DNA from: DSOI01 sp041394885
Lineage (GTDB): Bacteria; Acidobacteriota; Terriglobia; Bryobacterales; Bryobacteraceae
Direction: 5' to 3'
Assembly: GCA_041394885.1 (NCBI GenBank)
Contig: JAWKHI010000046.1
Coordinates: 1-54,248, forward strand
DNA length: 54,248 nucleotides
Part shown: piece after piece, positions 9,861-17,277 of the stretch
How the letters are laid out: every line of letters starts with the position of its first letter
Position numbering within the stretch: position 1 is the first letter of the stretch
The notes under the pieces: generated by a model
What the model was told of the DNA's origin: nothing
What the model saw: the letters and a program-made list of their open reading frames with translations, nothing else
The model's database searches: none
Position numbers and translations under genes: made by a program

Positions 9861-11237
9861 CTACTTGGACGCCGCGGCGAAGGCGTAGAGCGTGCCGCGT
9901 GTGCGGACGTAGAGGCGGTCCATGCCGATCGCGGGCGTCGCGAAGCACTCTTCTTCCAGATCGTTCACTGCGAGCACCTCCCACTCCGCGCCTGCCTTCA
10001 TCACGGTAAGCTTCCCTTCTCCGCTCAACAGAAAGAGCTTCCCATCGCCCGCAACCGGCGAGGCCCAATATTCGCCGCCCGCGTTCCCTGCGCGGCCCTG
10101 TTTGTGCATCGCACCCGTGGCGGGATCGAGCGACGTCACGATTCCCCCGGTCTTCACCATGTAGAAAACGCCGTCGTAGACCAGCGGCGACGGCACGTAC
10201 GGGACATTCCGGCTGAAGCGCCACGCGATCGCCGAGGCGTCCAGCCTGCCTTTGCCATCGAGAGGCAGCGATATCGCGCCATACTCGCCGACGCCCAGTG
10301 CGCGGGCCGCGGCCCATTCGCTTTCATCGAGCAGCTTGTCATGATTGGAATCCACCCATGCGAAGTGCTCGAACCAGTCTGTTTCTTTCTCCGATTCGGC
10401 GATGGACAGACGGCCGTCGCCGTCTTTGTCGACTTTGGCGATCATGGTGGCGAACGCCGGCATCCATGGCTGGTCCGAACCGAGAGCGGTCACGATGAGG
10501 CGCTCCCCATGGATTACCGGGGAGCCCATGGAGCCAGACGAGGTGTTCGGGATCCACCAGCGCGGCTCGCCGGTTTCCAAATAATAAGAGTCCACACGCG
10601 CCGAGCCGACGGCGATGATCTGATCCTGATAGACGATCGGTACGGCCCAGCCCTCCAGTTGCTCGCGGCGCTCGGTCCGCCAGCGCTGCTTGCCCGTGTC
10701 TTTGTCCAGCGCGAGCAGGAAGGATCCCTTCGCCTGATCGCACAGCAGAATCAGCATGCCGTTGGCGATCACGGGCGATGAGGAGATCCCGTAGTAGTTA
10801 TCGAACGGCCCGAGCGGGCGCCGCCACCGCTCCTTGCCATCGGGCGAGTAGGCGGCCAAGCCAAAGTCCGGGAAGAACACATAGACGCCTTGCCCGTCGG
10901 CGGCCGGCGTGGGCGAGGCGGCGTCGTTGGCTTTGTAGATCTTCTGCCGATGCTGGTTCTGGAGTTCGCGCCGCCACAGCAGCCGCCCCGAGACGGCGTC
11001 ATAAGCGAGCGTGATCAGCGCGCCGCCTTCGCTCGCCGTGACGTAGACGTGTCCGCCCGCCAAGATCGGCGAGGAGCGTCCGAACGGGACCGCGGCTTTC
11101 CAGGCGACGTTGCTGGTGGGGCCGAACTTCACCGGCAGGTTCGCTGCCTCGGCCACTCCGGAGCCGTTCGGACCGCGAAATCGCGTCCAGTCCGCGGCGG
11201 AAAGGCACAGCGCGCCGGCAAGAAAAAGGATCAGCAT
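9861..11237 (-). CDS. secreted PQQ-type beta-propeller protein with inserted EF-hand pair
   Basis: A protein of 458 residues with a signal peptide (MLILFLAGALCLSAAD). The N-terminal WTRFRGPNGSGVAEA is typical of outer-membrane PQQ-like propellers of the WD40/BamB type in Planctomycetes and Acidobacteria. Repeated blades follow: SSPILAGGHVYVTASEGG, TGKQRWRTERRE, ASPVAGDGKLFLLSGEGK and TPAIGMDRLYVRTRGTLYAF. Between blades, at about residues 268-305, sit two EF-hand loops (DKDGDGRLSIAE and DSNHDKLLDESE), so calcium binding is likely. It converges on the DUF1552 gene (19 nt apart) and is divergent from the gene at 11278. A TATCAT hexamer lies 9 nt before its ATG. The substrate is unknown. Confidence 0.85.
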   Translation of the reverse strand: MLILFLAGALCLSAADWTRFRGPNGSGVAEAANLPVKFGPTSNVAWKAAVPFGRSSPILAGGHVYVTASEGGALITLAYDAVSGRLLWRRELQNQHRQKIYKANDAASPTPAADGQGVYVFFPDFGLAAYSPDGKERWRRPLGPFDNYYGISSSPVIANGMLILLCDQAKGSFLLALDKDTGKQRWRTERREQLEGWAVPIVYQDQIIAVGSARVDSYYLETGEPRWWIPNTSSGSMGSPVIHGERLIVTALGSDQPWMPAFATMIAKVDKDGDGRLSIAESEKETDWFEHFAWVDSNHDKLLDESEWAAARALGVGEYGAISLPLDGKGRLDASAIAWRFSRNVPYVPSPLVYDGVFYMVKTGGIVTSLDPATGAMHKQGRAGNAGGEYWASPVAGDGKLFLLSGEGKLTVMKAGAEWEVLAVNDLEEECFATPAIGMDRLYVRTRGTLYAFAAASK

Positions 11238-11246
11238 CTCGTCCCG

Positions 11247-11252
11247 ATGATA
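11247..11252 (-). promoter_or_regulatory. putative -10 element for the PQQ-propeller gene
   Basis: On the minus strand, TATCAT ends 9 nt before the ATG at 11237. It lies in the 40-nt divergent gap shared with the gene at 11278. For that gene a TACACT at 11257-11262 could serve. Confidence 0.3.
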
Positions 11253-11277
11253 GCGCTACACTGTCCTGATACCGGAA

Positions 11278-11679
11278 ATGACTACGCTCGAAGGGCTGCG
11301 CGACAAACTGCGGCGGATCGAGGCGCTGTACGCCGGCGCCACCACTGACGGCGAGCGCATCGCCGCCGCCGAGGCCATCGCGCGCATCCGCCAGCGGCTG
11401 CAATCGGCGGGCGATCGCGAACCGGCCATCGAGGTCAAGGTGAAACTCTCCGACGATTGGACCCGCCAACTATTCGTCGCCCTATGCAAGCGGTACGGCA
11501 TCAAACCCTTTCGTTACGAGCGCCAGCGCCGGACCACCGTCATGATCCGCGTGCCCAAAACTTTTCTCGATCGCACGTTGTGGCCGGAGTTCCAGGATCT
11601 CAGCGCAGCCCTGCGCGAGTATCTCCAGGCCGCCACGCGGAAGATCATCGAGGAAGAGGTCTGGAAGGACGCTGATTGA
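11278..11679 (+). CDS. conserved hypothetical protein, 133 residues
   Basis: It begins with a helical segment (residues 1-42) rich in Arg, Ala and Leu. A compact charged domain follows: KVKLSDDWTRQLFVALCKRYGIKP, FRYERQRRTTVMIRVPKTFLD and a C-terminal helix LWPEFQDLSAALREYL. No signal peptide or membrane segment is visible, so it is probably cytosolic. I do not recognise a named family. The even codon use, the good ATG and the lack of a competing frame support a real gene. Its stop codon shares its last base with the dyad at 11679-11705 that precedes the HxlR gene, so read-through into that operon is possible. Confidence 0.65.
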   Translation: MTTLEGLRDKLRRIEALYAGATTDGERIAAAEAIARIRQRLQSAGDREPAIEVKVKLSDDWTRQLFVALCKRYGIKPFRYERQRRTTVMIRVPKTFLDRTLWPEFQDLSAALREYLQAATRKIIEEEVWKDAD

Positions 11680-11705
11680 ATTTACTTGTGTTTCACAAGT
11701 AAATT
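11679..11705 (+). promoter_or_regulatory. perfect 12-bp inverted repeat, likely HxlR operator
   Basis: The arms AATTTACTTGTG (11679-11690) and CACAAGTAAATT (11694-11705) are exact reverse complements around a TTT spacer. The dyad ends 3 bp before a TACTTT -10-like hexamer (11709-11714) and 17 bp before the GTG start of the HxlR-family gene, so it would cover the -35 region. Its AT content contrasts with the GC-rich surroundings. HxlR-family regulators usually bind dyads with ACTT/AAGT half-sites beside their own genes. There is no T-run after it, which argues against a terminator. Confidence 0.6.
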
Positions 11706-11708
11706 TGC

Positions 11709-11714
11709 TACTTT
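11709..11714 (+). promoter_or_regulatory. putative -10 element of the HxlR operon
   Basis: TACTTT is followed by 8 nt and then the GTG at 11723. No Shine-Dalgarno is seen. The spacing suggests a leaderless or nearly leaderless mRNA. Confidence 0.4.
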
Positions 11715-11722
11715 AACTCCAA

Positions 11723-12202
11723 GTGCCCGGCCAACACCAGAAACGGCGCTCGGGATGTCCGGTGAGTATCTCACTCGACGTACTGGGCGACCGCTGGTCA
11801 TTGCTGATCATTCGTGACCTGATGGTTCGGGGCTTACGGACTTTTAAGGACTTCCAGGAGTCCGGAGAAGGCATCGCCAGCAACATCCTGGCGGACCGCC
11901 TGCGCAAGCTCCAATCCGGCGCCATCGTGACCACCGAAGCCGAGCACAGCGACGGCCGCAAGGTGAACTACCGGCTCACCGCCAAGGGCATCGATTTGGC
12001 GCCCGTGCTGCTCGAACTGCTGATCTGGGGAGCGCGGCACCAAGCCACTGGGGCGCCACCGGGATTCGCTAGCCACATGGAGGCGAACCGGGAGCAGGTG
12101 TTGGCCGAAGTCCGAAGACGGTGGCGGGATCGCGACCCGGCGCCGTTTCTCCCACCGTTTCGCGAACAGCCGACGATAACCAAAACAAGGAGACCGCAAT
12201 GA
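11723..12202 (+). CDS. HxlR-family winged-helix transcriptional regulator
   Basis: A protein of 159 residues starting at GTG. The N-terminal pattern CPVSISLDVLGDRWSLLIIR followed by GLRTFKDF and ASNILADRLRKLQ is the HxlR winged-helix signature; the wing contains KVNYRLTAKG. HxlR proteins bind DNA as dimers and often sense redox or electrophile stress through a cysteine near the first helix; here Cys is in the canonical CPV position. The gene overlaps the next one by 4 nt (ATGA at 12199-12202), and the perfect dyad upstream suggests autoregulation. The C-terminal tail (about 30 residues) is longer than in minimal family members and rich in Arg and Pro. Confidence 0.9.
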   Translation: MPGQHQKRRSGCPVSISLDVLGDRWSLLIIRDLMVRGLRTFKDFQESGEGIASNILADRLRKLQSGAIVTTEAEHSDGRKVNYRLTAKGIDLAPVLLELLIWGARHQATGAPPGFASHMEANREQVLAEVRRRWRDRDPAPFLPPFREQPTITKTRRPQ

Positions 12203-13314
12203 GTAAAGTCCGTGTGCTCGCCGGAACGAAAAAGGGAGCGTTTATCCTGACCTCCGACGGCAAACGCCAGAACTGGGAAGTGAGCGGACCGCACTTCGCC
12301 GGATTCGAAATCTATCACATGAAAGGCTCGCCGGTGAACCCGGATCGCATCTACGCCTCGCAATCAAGCGGTTGGTTCGGGCAACTGCTCCAGCGGTCCG
12401 ACGACGGCGGGAAAACCTGGGAGGCCGTGGGCAACAAATTCGTGTACGAGGGAACGCCCGGCACCCATCAGTGGTACGACGGCACGCCGCACCCGTGGGA
12501 GTTCAAGCGCGTGTGGCATCTGGAGCCGTCACTCACCGACGCCGAAGCCGTGTACGCGGGTGTGGAAGACGCGGCGCTTTTCCACTCCGTTGACGGTGGC
12601 CAGAACTGGAGCGAACTCGAGGGCTTGCGCGGCCACGGCACCGGACCGAAGTGGCAGCCCGGCGCGGGTGGGATGTGCCTGCACACCATCGTGCAAGACC
12701 CGGCCGACCCTGGCCGGATCTACATCGCCATTTCCGCGGCGGGCGCCTTCCGCACAAACGATGGCGGCAAGACATGGACGCCCATCAATCGCGGACTCCG
12801 TTCCGAGTACATCCCGGACCCGGATGCCGAAGTGGGACACTGCGTCCACCGCATCGCGATGCACCCCGCCAAGCCGGGTACGCTCTTCATGCAGAAGCAC
12901 TGGGACGTGATGCGTTCCGACGACGCGGGTGACCAATGGCATGAGGTGAGCGGCAATCTGCCCACCGACTTCGGCTTCGTGATCGACGTGCACGCGCACG
13001 AACCGGAAACCATCTACGTAGTGCCGATCAAGAGCGATTCCGAGCACTTTCCGCCCGAGGGCAAACTGCGCGTCTACCGCAGCCGGACCGGCGGCAACGA
13101 ATGGGAACCGCTCTCGGCGGGCCTGCCGCAAAAGGATTGCTACGTGAACGTACTGCGTGACGCCATGGCGGTGGACTCGCTAGATTCCTGCGGCGTCTAC
13201 TTCGGCACAACCGGAGGCCAGGTCTACGCGTCGGCCGACGCCGGCGACACGTGGGCGCCCATCGTCCGAGATCTTCCGGGCGTGTTGTCGGTGGAGGTCC
13301 AGACGCTCGCATGA
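12199..13314 (+). CDS. BNR/Asp-box beta-propeller protein (sialidase-like fold), cytosolic
   Basis: A protein of 371 residues with AAGGAG (12187-12192) 6 nt before the ATG. Six Asp-box motifs are spread evenly: RSDDGGKTWEAVG, SVDGGQNWSEL, TNDGGKTWTPI, RSDDAGDQWHEV, RSRTGGNEWEPL and SADAGDTWAPI. There is no signal peptide, unlike most Asp-box sialidases, so it should be cytosolic. The N-terminus KVRVLAGTKKGAFIL is a common opening of this propeller family. Databases often label such proteins exo-alpha-sialidase, but I see no evidence for the sialidase Arg triad. It overlaps the HxlR stop and the MoaD-like start by ATGA each, so the three products are probably made in coupled amounts. The biochemical role is unknown. 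Confidence 0.85.
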   Translation: MSKVRVLAGTKKGAFILTSDGKRQNWEVSGPHFAGFEIYHMKGSPVNPDRIYASQSSGWFGQLLQRSDDGGKTWEAVGNKFVYEGTPGTHQWYDGTPHPWEFKRVWHLEPSLTDAEAVYAGVEDAALFHSVDGGQNWSELEGLRGHGTGPKWQPGAGGMCLHTIVQDPADPGRIYIAISAAGAFRTNDGGKTWTPINRGLRSEYIPDPDAEVGHCVHRIAMHPAKPGTLFMQKHWDVMRSDDAGDQWHEVSGNLPTDFGFVIDVHAHEPETIYVVPIKSDSEHFPPEGKLRVYRSRTGGNEWEPLSAGLPQKDCYVNVLRDAMAVDSLDSCGVYFGTTGGQVYASADAGDTWAPIVRDLPGVLSVEVQTLA

Positions 13315-13607
13315 TCCGTGTGCTGCTGCCCGCGCATCTGCGCACGCTCGCCCGGTGTGGGAGCGAAGTGGAGGTGGAAGTGTCGGGCGAGCCGACCATC
13401 GAACGCGTGTTGGACGCGCTCGAAGCGCGGTACCCGATGCTGCGAGGCACCATCCGCGATCATGTGACGCGCGAGCGCCGGCCTTTCCTGCGCTTCTTTG
13501 CGTGCGAGCAGGACCTGTCGCATGACCCCACAAGCACGCCGCTGCCGGGAGCGGTGGCGGAGGGCAAGGAGCCGTTGATCGTGTTGGGCGCGATCGCCGG
13601 GGGGTGA
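13311..13607 (+). CDS. MoaD/ThiS-family ubiquitin-like protein with C-terminal Gly-Gly
   Basis: A protein of 98 residues with the beta-grasp pattern: MIRVLLPAHLRTLA strand, EVEVEVSGEPTIERVLDALE strand-helix, and a final IVLGAIAGG. The free C-terminal Gly-Gly is what MoaD, ThiS and related carriers need for adenylation and thiocarboxylation by an E1-like enzyme. No MoaE, ThiG, MoeB/ThiF or molybdopterin gene is seen in the window, so the partner is either elsewhere or is the adjacent Asp-box protein. The ATG at 13311 overlaps the stop of the propeller gene (ATGA). From memory, MoaD-like genes sit beside such propeller genes in several phyla, with no assigned pathway. Confidence 0.82.
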   Translation: MIRVLLPAHLRTLARCGSEVEVEVSGEPTIERVLDALEARYPMLRGTIRDHVTRERRPFLRFFACEQDLSHDPTSTPLPGAVAEGKEPLIVLGAIAGG

Positions 13608-13624
13608 GGCATGGACCCCTGGTT

Positions 13625-16600
13625 TCACTGGACCCGGAGTGCGCCCATCGCCTGCCACCCGGTGTTTTGGGCGGCCGGACCTCGCGCGGCCATGTAGATG
13701 ACCCGGTCACCGCCGAACGCAGGCGAGAATGAAAAATTGATCGTAACCGTGAGCGTGTTCCCCGATCCGGTGACCGAAGAAAGAGACGCATTCACCGTGC
13801 ATTGGCTGTTGGACACCGAAGCGAGCCCTGGAATCTGGATGGACCCCGAGAAGGGTCCGCCGGCGTCGCCTCCGTCGTTGACCAGCACCACCTGTCCGGT
13901 GGCGCGGATCACGGCGATGTAACAGGCCTGCCGGCCGTCGATGGCGCGGTTGATCAGGAAGTTGACGATGTCCAGGTCGGCGAATCCGTCGTTGTCGGTG
14001 ATCGTCGCCGTGAGCGTTGCGCCGTTGCCGGTGACGGCGCCGGGAACGAGGCTGACAACCTCCGGCGAACCAGGAGCCGATCCGGGGACTCGCCAAACGC
14101 CCTTGGGGAGCCAGCCCGTATTATCGCCCGTATTGTTTCGCGCGGCCAGATAGATCACCTTGTTTCCCGCAAATTGAGCGTGGAAGGTAATGTTCGGCAG
14201 CAAAGTAATCGTGCCGCCGGTCGTCGACATGGACGACCCTGCCCCGTGAATGGTGCACTGAGAGTTTGAAACCGAGCCCGTTCCCGGAATCGGCATCGAA
14301 CCGGCAAAGGGCCCGCCCGCGTCCCCATTGTCATTCACCAAATAGATGGTTCCACTCGAGGTCGACGTGGGCACCAGAGCGACGTAGCAAGCCTGCCGCC
14401 CGTCGATCGCGTTATTGATCAGGACATTGAGGATGCGATCGGTGACCGGCGCCGTATCGGTAAAGGTGAACGTGAACACCTGCGACGACCCGATGCCGGA
14501 CCTTGGACTGAGGCCGGCGGACAGTGCACTGGGAGGCAGCAACACCCAGAAAGGCACCGACGCGTATGTCCCGCAGTCCGTGTCGGCGAAGGCGCCGCCC
14601 GTGCATGCGCGCACCCAGAAAACGAAGTGTCCCGCGGGAAGCAGAATCGTGTTTGTGAGCGTCGATCCGCCGCTGAGATTGTGACGGTAGACCTCGCTGG
14701 TGCCTTGCGTCACTTTGAGACCATAGCCGGTGGCGCCGCCGGGTTGGGTCCAGGCCAGGGACACGTTCTGGTTGGCGAGTACCTGGTGCCTGGCTGGCGC
14801 GGTGATGGTTGGAACGTTGCTGGGGACCGCGGCGGTGAAAGGGTTGACGTTGAGGTCGGCGAGCATGGCCCACGTCGTAGCGGCCAGCCCAACCCGGGTT
14901 GCGATGCATTGGAACGGTGTGGTGAGGCAATGCTCGCGGGGCGGTAGGGCGTCCCCGTTGGCGAGCGTGGCGGCCACGACACCCTTGGTATCGGCGAATG
15001 GAGCCGACAATTGGGCTTTTCGAATCTCCGCCAGATAGATTAGTGCGTCAGGCTCGAACCGCTGTTGGCCGTACAAGGCGTCGGCGAGACGCATCGCGGC
15101 CACTGCCTGCCCGGTAAACTCCCATGCAATTCCATTGGGGTTCACCACCTGAGCAGGCGCCACCAAATGAAAGCCGCGGAACTGCATGCCGCCGGCTGTG
15201 ACCGTCTGCTTGTAGGTATCGAGCATCCACTGCACCGGGCGGCGCCAATCAATCGCGCCGCGGTAGGTGGGCGATGCCGCCATGGCGAGAGTGGTGAAGG
15301 TCTGGGCGTCGAGGAAGTCAAAAACGTTGATGACGTCATTGCCGCGGGAAAGGCCAGTGGGTGCGATGCCCGCCGACGGAGGCGTGCCCGATGGCACCGT
15401 GCCGGCGTGGAAGCGCCCCTGGACTTGGTCAAACATCGCCATCACGAAGTCTCCCGCGATGCGCGAGCGGCTGCGCCATTGCGCCGCTTCGGCCGGGAGC
15501 CCGAGTCCGTCGGCTGCGACCGCGAGGCTGTCGAACGCACGAAACAGATCCGCGTTGTTCTCGATCGATTTGCCGGTCTGGAGAACCTTCGGCTCCCCTC
15601 GATCCGGGTAGCCGAGATAGTAGCCGCCATAACCGGTGCCGGTGGTGTCGAGCAGATTGCCATGGATCCAGTTGCCGATCGTGCGAGCCGCGTTGAGGTA
15701 GCCGATGTCATTGAACTGCCGGTACGCAGCGGTGAGCGCGAGCATTGCAAAGGCATTGTTGCCGCCGGTAGCGCCGTCGAGTACGAGGCAGTAGTGACTG
15801 GGGCCGCAGAGATTGGATGCGATCGAGAAACCCGCGAGGCGTACCTGGCCGGCGAGCCCGGATCCTTGCGATGGCCCCTGGTTGTTTCGCAGCGCGGCGT
15901 CTCCACTGGCGTACGCGCTATGCAGACCGCGGGAGGTATCGGGAGCGGGCGGCAGCGGGAGCCCCTGATTGTCGTGGGCCAGAGCATACACGAATGCGTC
16001 CGCGATGAGCCTCGCGTCCGCCAGATCCGCAGCCGTTCCTCGGGCGAGTTGGAGGAGCAGAACCAGCGACGATTCGTAAATGGTGGTGAGGTTGGCGGCC
16101 ACCTGATCCGGCGGGATCTCGACGCGGCCCGGAAGCTTATCCGCTGCCGGGACAATGCCGAAAGGCTCATTGGCGAGCGGGAATGACAACGCACTCTGCT
16201 GCGCCGTGGGCACCGGCTCGAAGCGTATGTTATCCAGTAATACGGTTCCGCCGGTGGGCGCATTGGCGGCGTTGGTCCCCACCGAGAACGGGAAGTGGAC
16301 GTTCACGAGGTCCTGGGGCGCCAGACCGAGACTGGAGAATTGGAGGCAGGTGGAGGTCCAGGTGTCCGGGAAGCTCACGTAGGGCGAGCGCTTCTGCCCC
16401 ACGGAAAACTCGACCTTCAGTCCCGGCGAAGGAGACAGGGCGTCGAAGCAGACGCGCGTGGCGCCGGTGAGGTCATATCCGGATCCCCCGCCCAGGACGC
16501 CGAAGTTCTCCGGCTCTTCCCAGTTGACGCCGACGAACTCGGCGCCGGTCAAAGGGTCAAACGTCACGCGGACGACGGTGCCGCGAGTGCGGTCCAGCCG

Positions 16601-16888
16601 CGCGGTGTTGGTCGAGCAGCGGTTCGCCGCGGTGGGATCGTGGACGCATGCGCTGTCCAGGTGGATCTTGCTGAGCACCGGCCCGGCGGGAAAGAAGCCC
16701 GACGGGAAGGACTTGTTCACGCCGGCGTCCGAGTTTTGGTAGACGTGGAAGGCGGCGCGGTTAGCCTGGGTGAGCGTGTGCAGGAGCGGGTAGGCGTCGT
16801 CGGAGATTCCGGTGGCGCTGGCGCGGCGGGGTTGGGCGGCCTGGATCCCACTGACCAGGCAGATGCTGAGACAGAGAAGGCGGATCAT
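13625..16888 (-). CDS. large secreted multidomain protein: carbohydrate-binding-like, six-hairpin-like, two Solibacter-type surface repeats
   Basis: A protein of 1087 residues with the signal peptide MIRLLCLSICLVSGIQAAQ. Residues about 60-225 look like a jelly-roll binding domain (YDLTGATRVCFDALSPSPG, GGTVLLDNIRFEPV). Residues about 240-700 are an alpha-helical toroid of the six-hairpin type (NNAFAMLALTAAYRQFND, NADLFRAFDSLAVAADGLG, GIAWEFTGQAVAAMRLADAL). A fibronectin-like segment follows (about 705-805). Two copies of a domain of about 130 residues end the protein, each with AIDGRQACY, LVND-GDAGGPF, SVSNSQCT and a late GW motif. Catalytic residues could not be assigned. TATACT lies 7 nt before the ATG. 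The gene converges on the MoaD-like gene with 17 nt between. Confidence 0.8.
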   Translation of the reverse strand: MIRLLCLSICLVSGIQAAQPRRASATGISDDAYPLLHTLTQANRAAFHVYQNSDAGVNKSFPSGFFPAGPVLSKIHLDSACVHDPTAANRCSTNTARLDRTRGTVVRVTFDPLTGAEFVGVNWEEPENFGVLGGGSGYDLTGATRVCFDALSPSPGLKVEFSVGQKRSPYVSFPDTWTSTCLQFSSLGLAPQDLVNVHFPFSVGTNAANAPTGGTVLLDNIRFEPVPTAQQSALSFPLANEPFGIVPAADKLPGRVEIPPDQVAANLTTIYESSLVLLLQLARGTAADLADARLIADAFVYALAHDNQGLPLPPAPDTSRGLHSAYASGDAALRNNQGPSQGSGLAGQVRLAGFSIASNLCGPSHYCLVLDGATGGNNAFAMLALTAAYRQFNDIGYLNAARTIGNWIHGNLLDTTGTGYGGYYLGYPDRGEPKVLQTGKSIENNADLFRAFDSLAVAADGLGLPAEAAQWRSRSRIAGDFVMAMFDQVQGRFHAGTVPSGTPPSAGIAPTGLSRGNDVINVFDFLDAQTFTTLAMAASPTYRGAIDWRRPVQWMLDTYKQTVTAGGMQFRGFHLVAPAQVVNPNGIAWEFTGQAVAAMRLADALYGQQRFEPDALIYLAEIRKAQLSAPFADTKGVVAATLANGDALPPREHCLTTPFQCIATRVGLAATTWAMLADLNVNPFTAAVPSNVPTITAPARHQVLANQNVSLAWTQPGGATGYGLKVTQGTSEVYRHNLSGGSTLTNTILLPAGHFVFWVRACTGGAFADTDCGTYASVPFWVLLPPSALSAGLSPRSGIGSSQVFTFTFTDTAPVTDRILNVLINNAIDGRQACYVALVPTSTSSGTIYLVNDNGDAGGPFAGSMPIPGTGSVSNSQCTIHGAGSSMSTTGGTITLLPNITFHAQFAGNKVIYLAARNNTGDNTGWLPKGVWRVPGSAPGSPEVVSLVPGAVTGNGATLTATITDNDGFADLDIVNFLINRAIDGRQACYIAVIRATGQVVLVNDGGDAGGPFSGSIQIPGLASVSNSQCTVNASLSSVTGSGNTLTVTINFSFSPAFGGDRVIYMAARGPAAQNTGWQAMGALRVQ

Positions 16889-17277
16889 GGTGATCAGTAT
16901 AGGCGTCGCGAATGTCAGTGTCTTTGACGCGGGGCACGTAGGGCCGAGCCCAGTGGGGGAGGTGGGCGGAGCGAAGGATGCCGTCGGTTTCTACCGCGTC
17001 CACCGGGCCGGGAACAGCGGCTCGACGCCGTCGGCGGATCGCAGAGTCGTCGTGGCTGAACAATCACTAAGTCCGGTACTGGCCGGGATCAGTAAGTCTA
17101 CCCGGATGCAGTGGCCAAGTTCCAACACGCACTCCTTGACGCCGGGCACAACGGAGGTGGGCGGCGAATTCCCGACCTGCCTTGAGGGCGGCCCGCCCTG
17201 TGCCGGCCGGTGAGTCGCGTGTGCCACGTTGGAAGCATTGGCCCTCGCCGGAGCGGGTCCGCCTTGCGCCACGCCCC
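16889..17277. other. intergenic region, 389 bp
   Basis: Between the starts-side of the secreted protein gene and the end of the TonB receptor gene, both on the minus strand. It holds the -10-like TATACT (16896-16901) for the downstream gene and a palindrome AGGGCGGCCCGCCCT at 17185-17199 with no T-run. No convincing coding frame was found. Confidence 0.5.
16896..16901 (-). promoter_or_regulatory. putative -10 element for the 1087-residue secreted protein
   Basis: On the minus strand TATACT is followed by exactly 7 nt and the ATG at 16888, with no Shine-Dalgarno. The spacing predicts a leaderless transcript. Confidence 0.45.

Noticed and set aside
11679..11705. Reading the dyad as a terminator of the preceding small gene
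   Set aside because: Arms are AT-rich, no T-run follows, and the position fits an operator of the next gene better.
12199..13314. Calling the Asp-box protein a sialidase
   Set aside because: Asp-boxes only show the fold; no catalytic Arg triad or leader was found.
17185..17199. Palindrome AGGGCGGCCCGCCCT as a terminator
   Set aside because: No loop and no T-run; in GC-rich DNA such palindromes arise often by chance.
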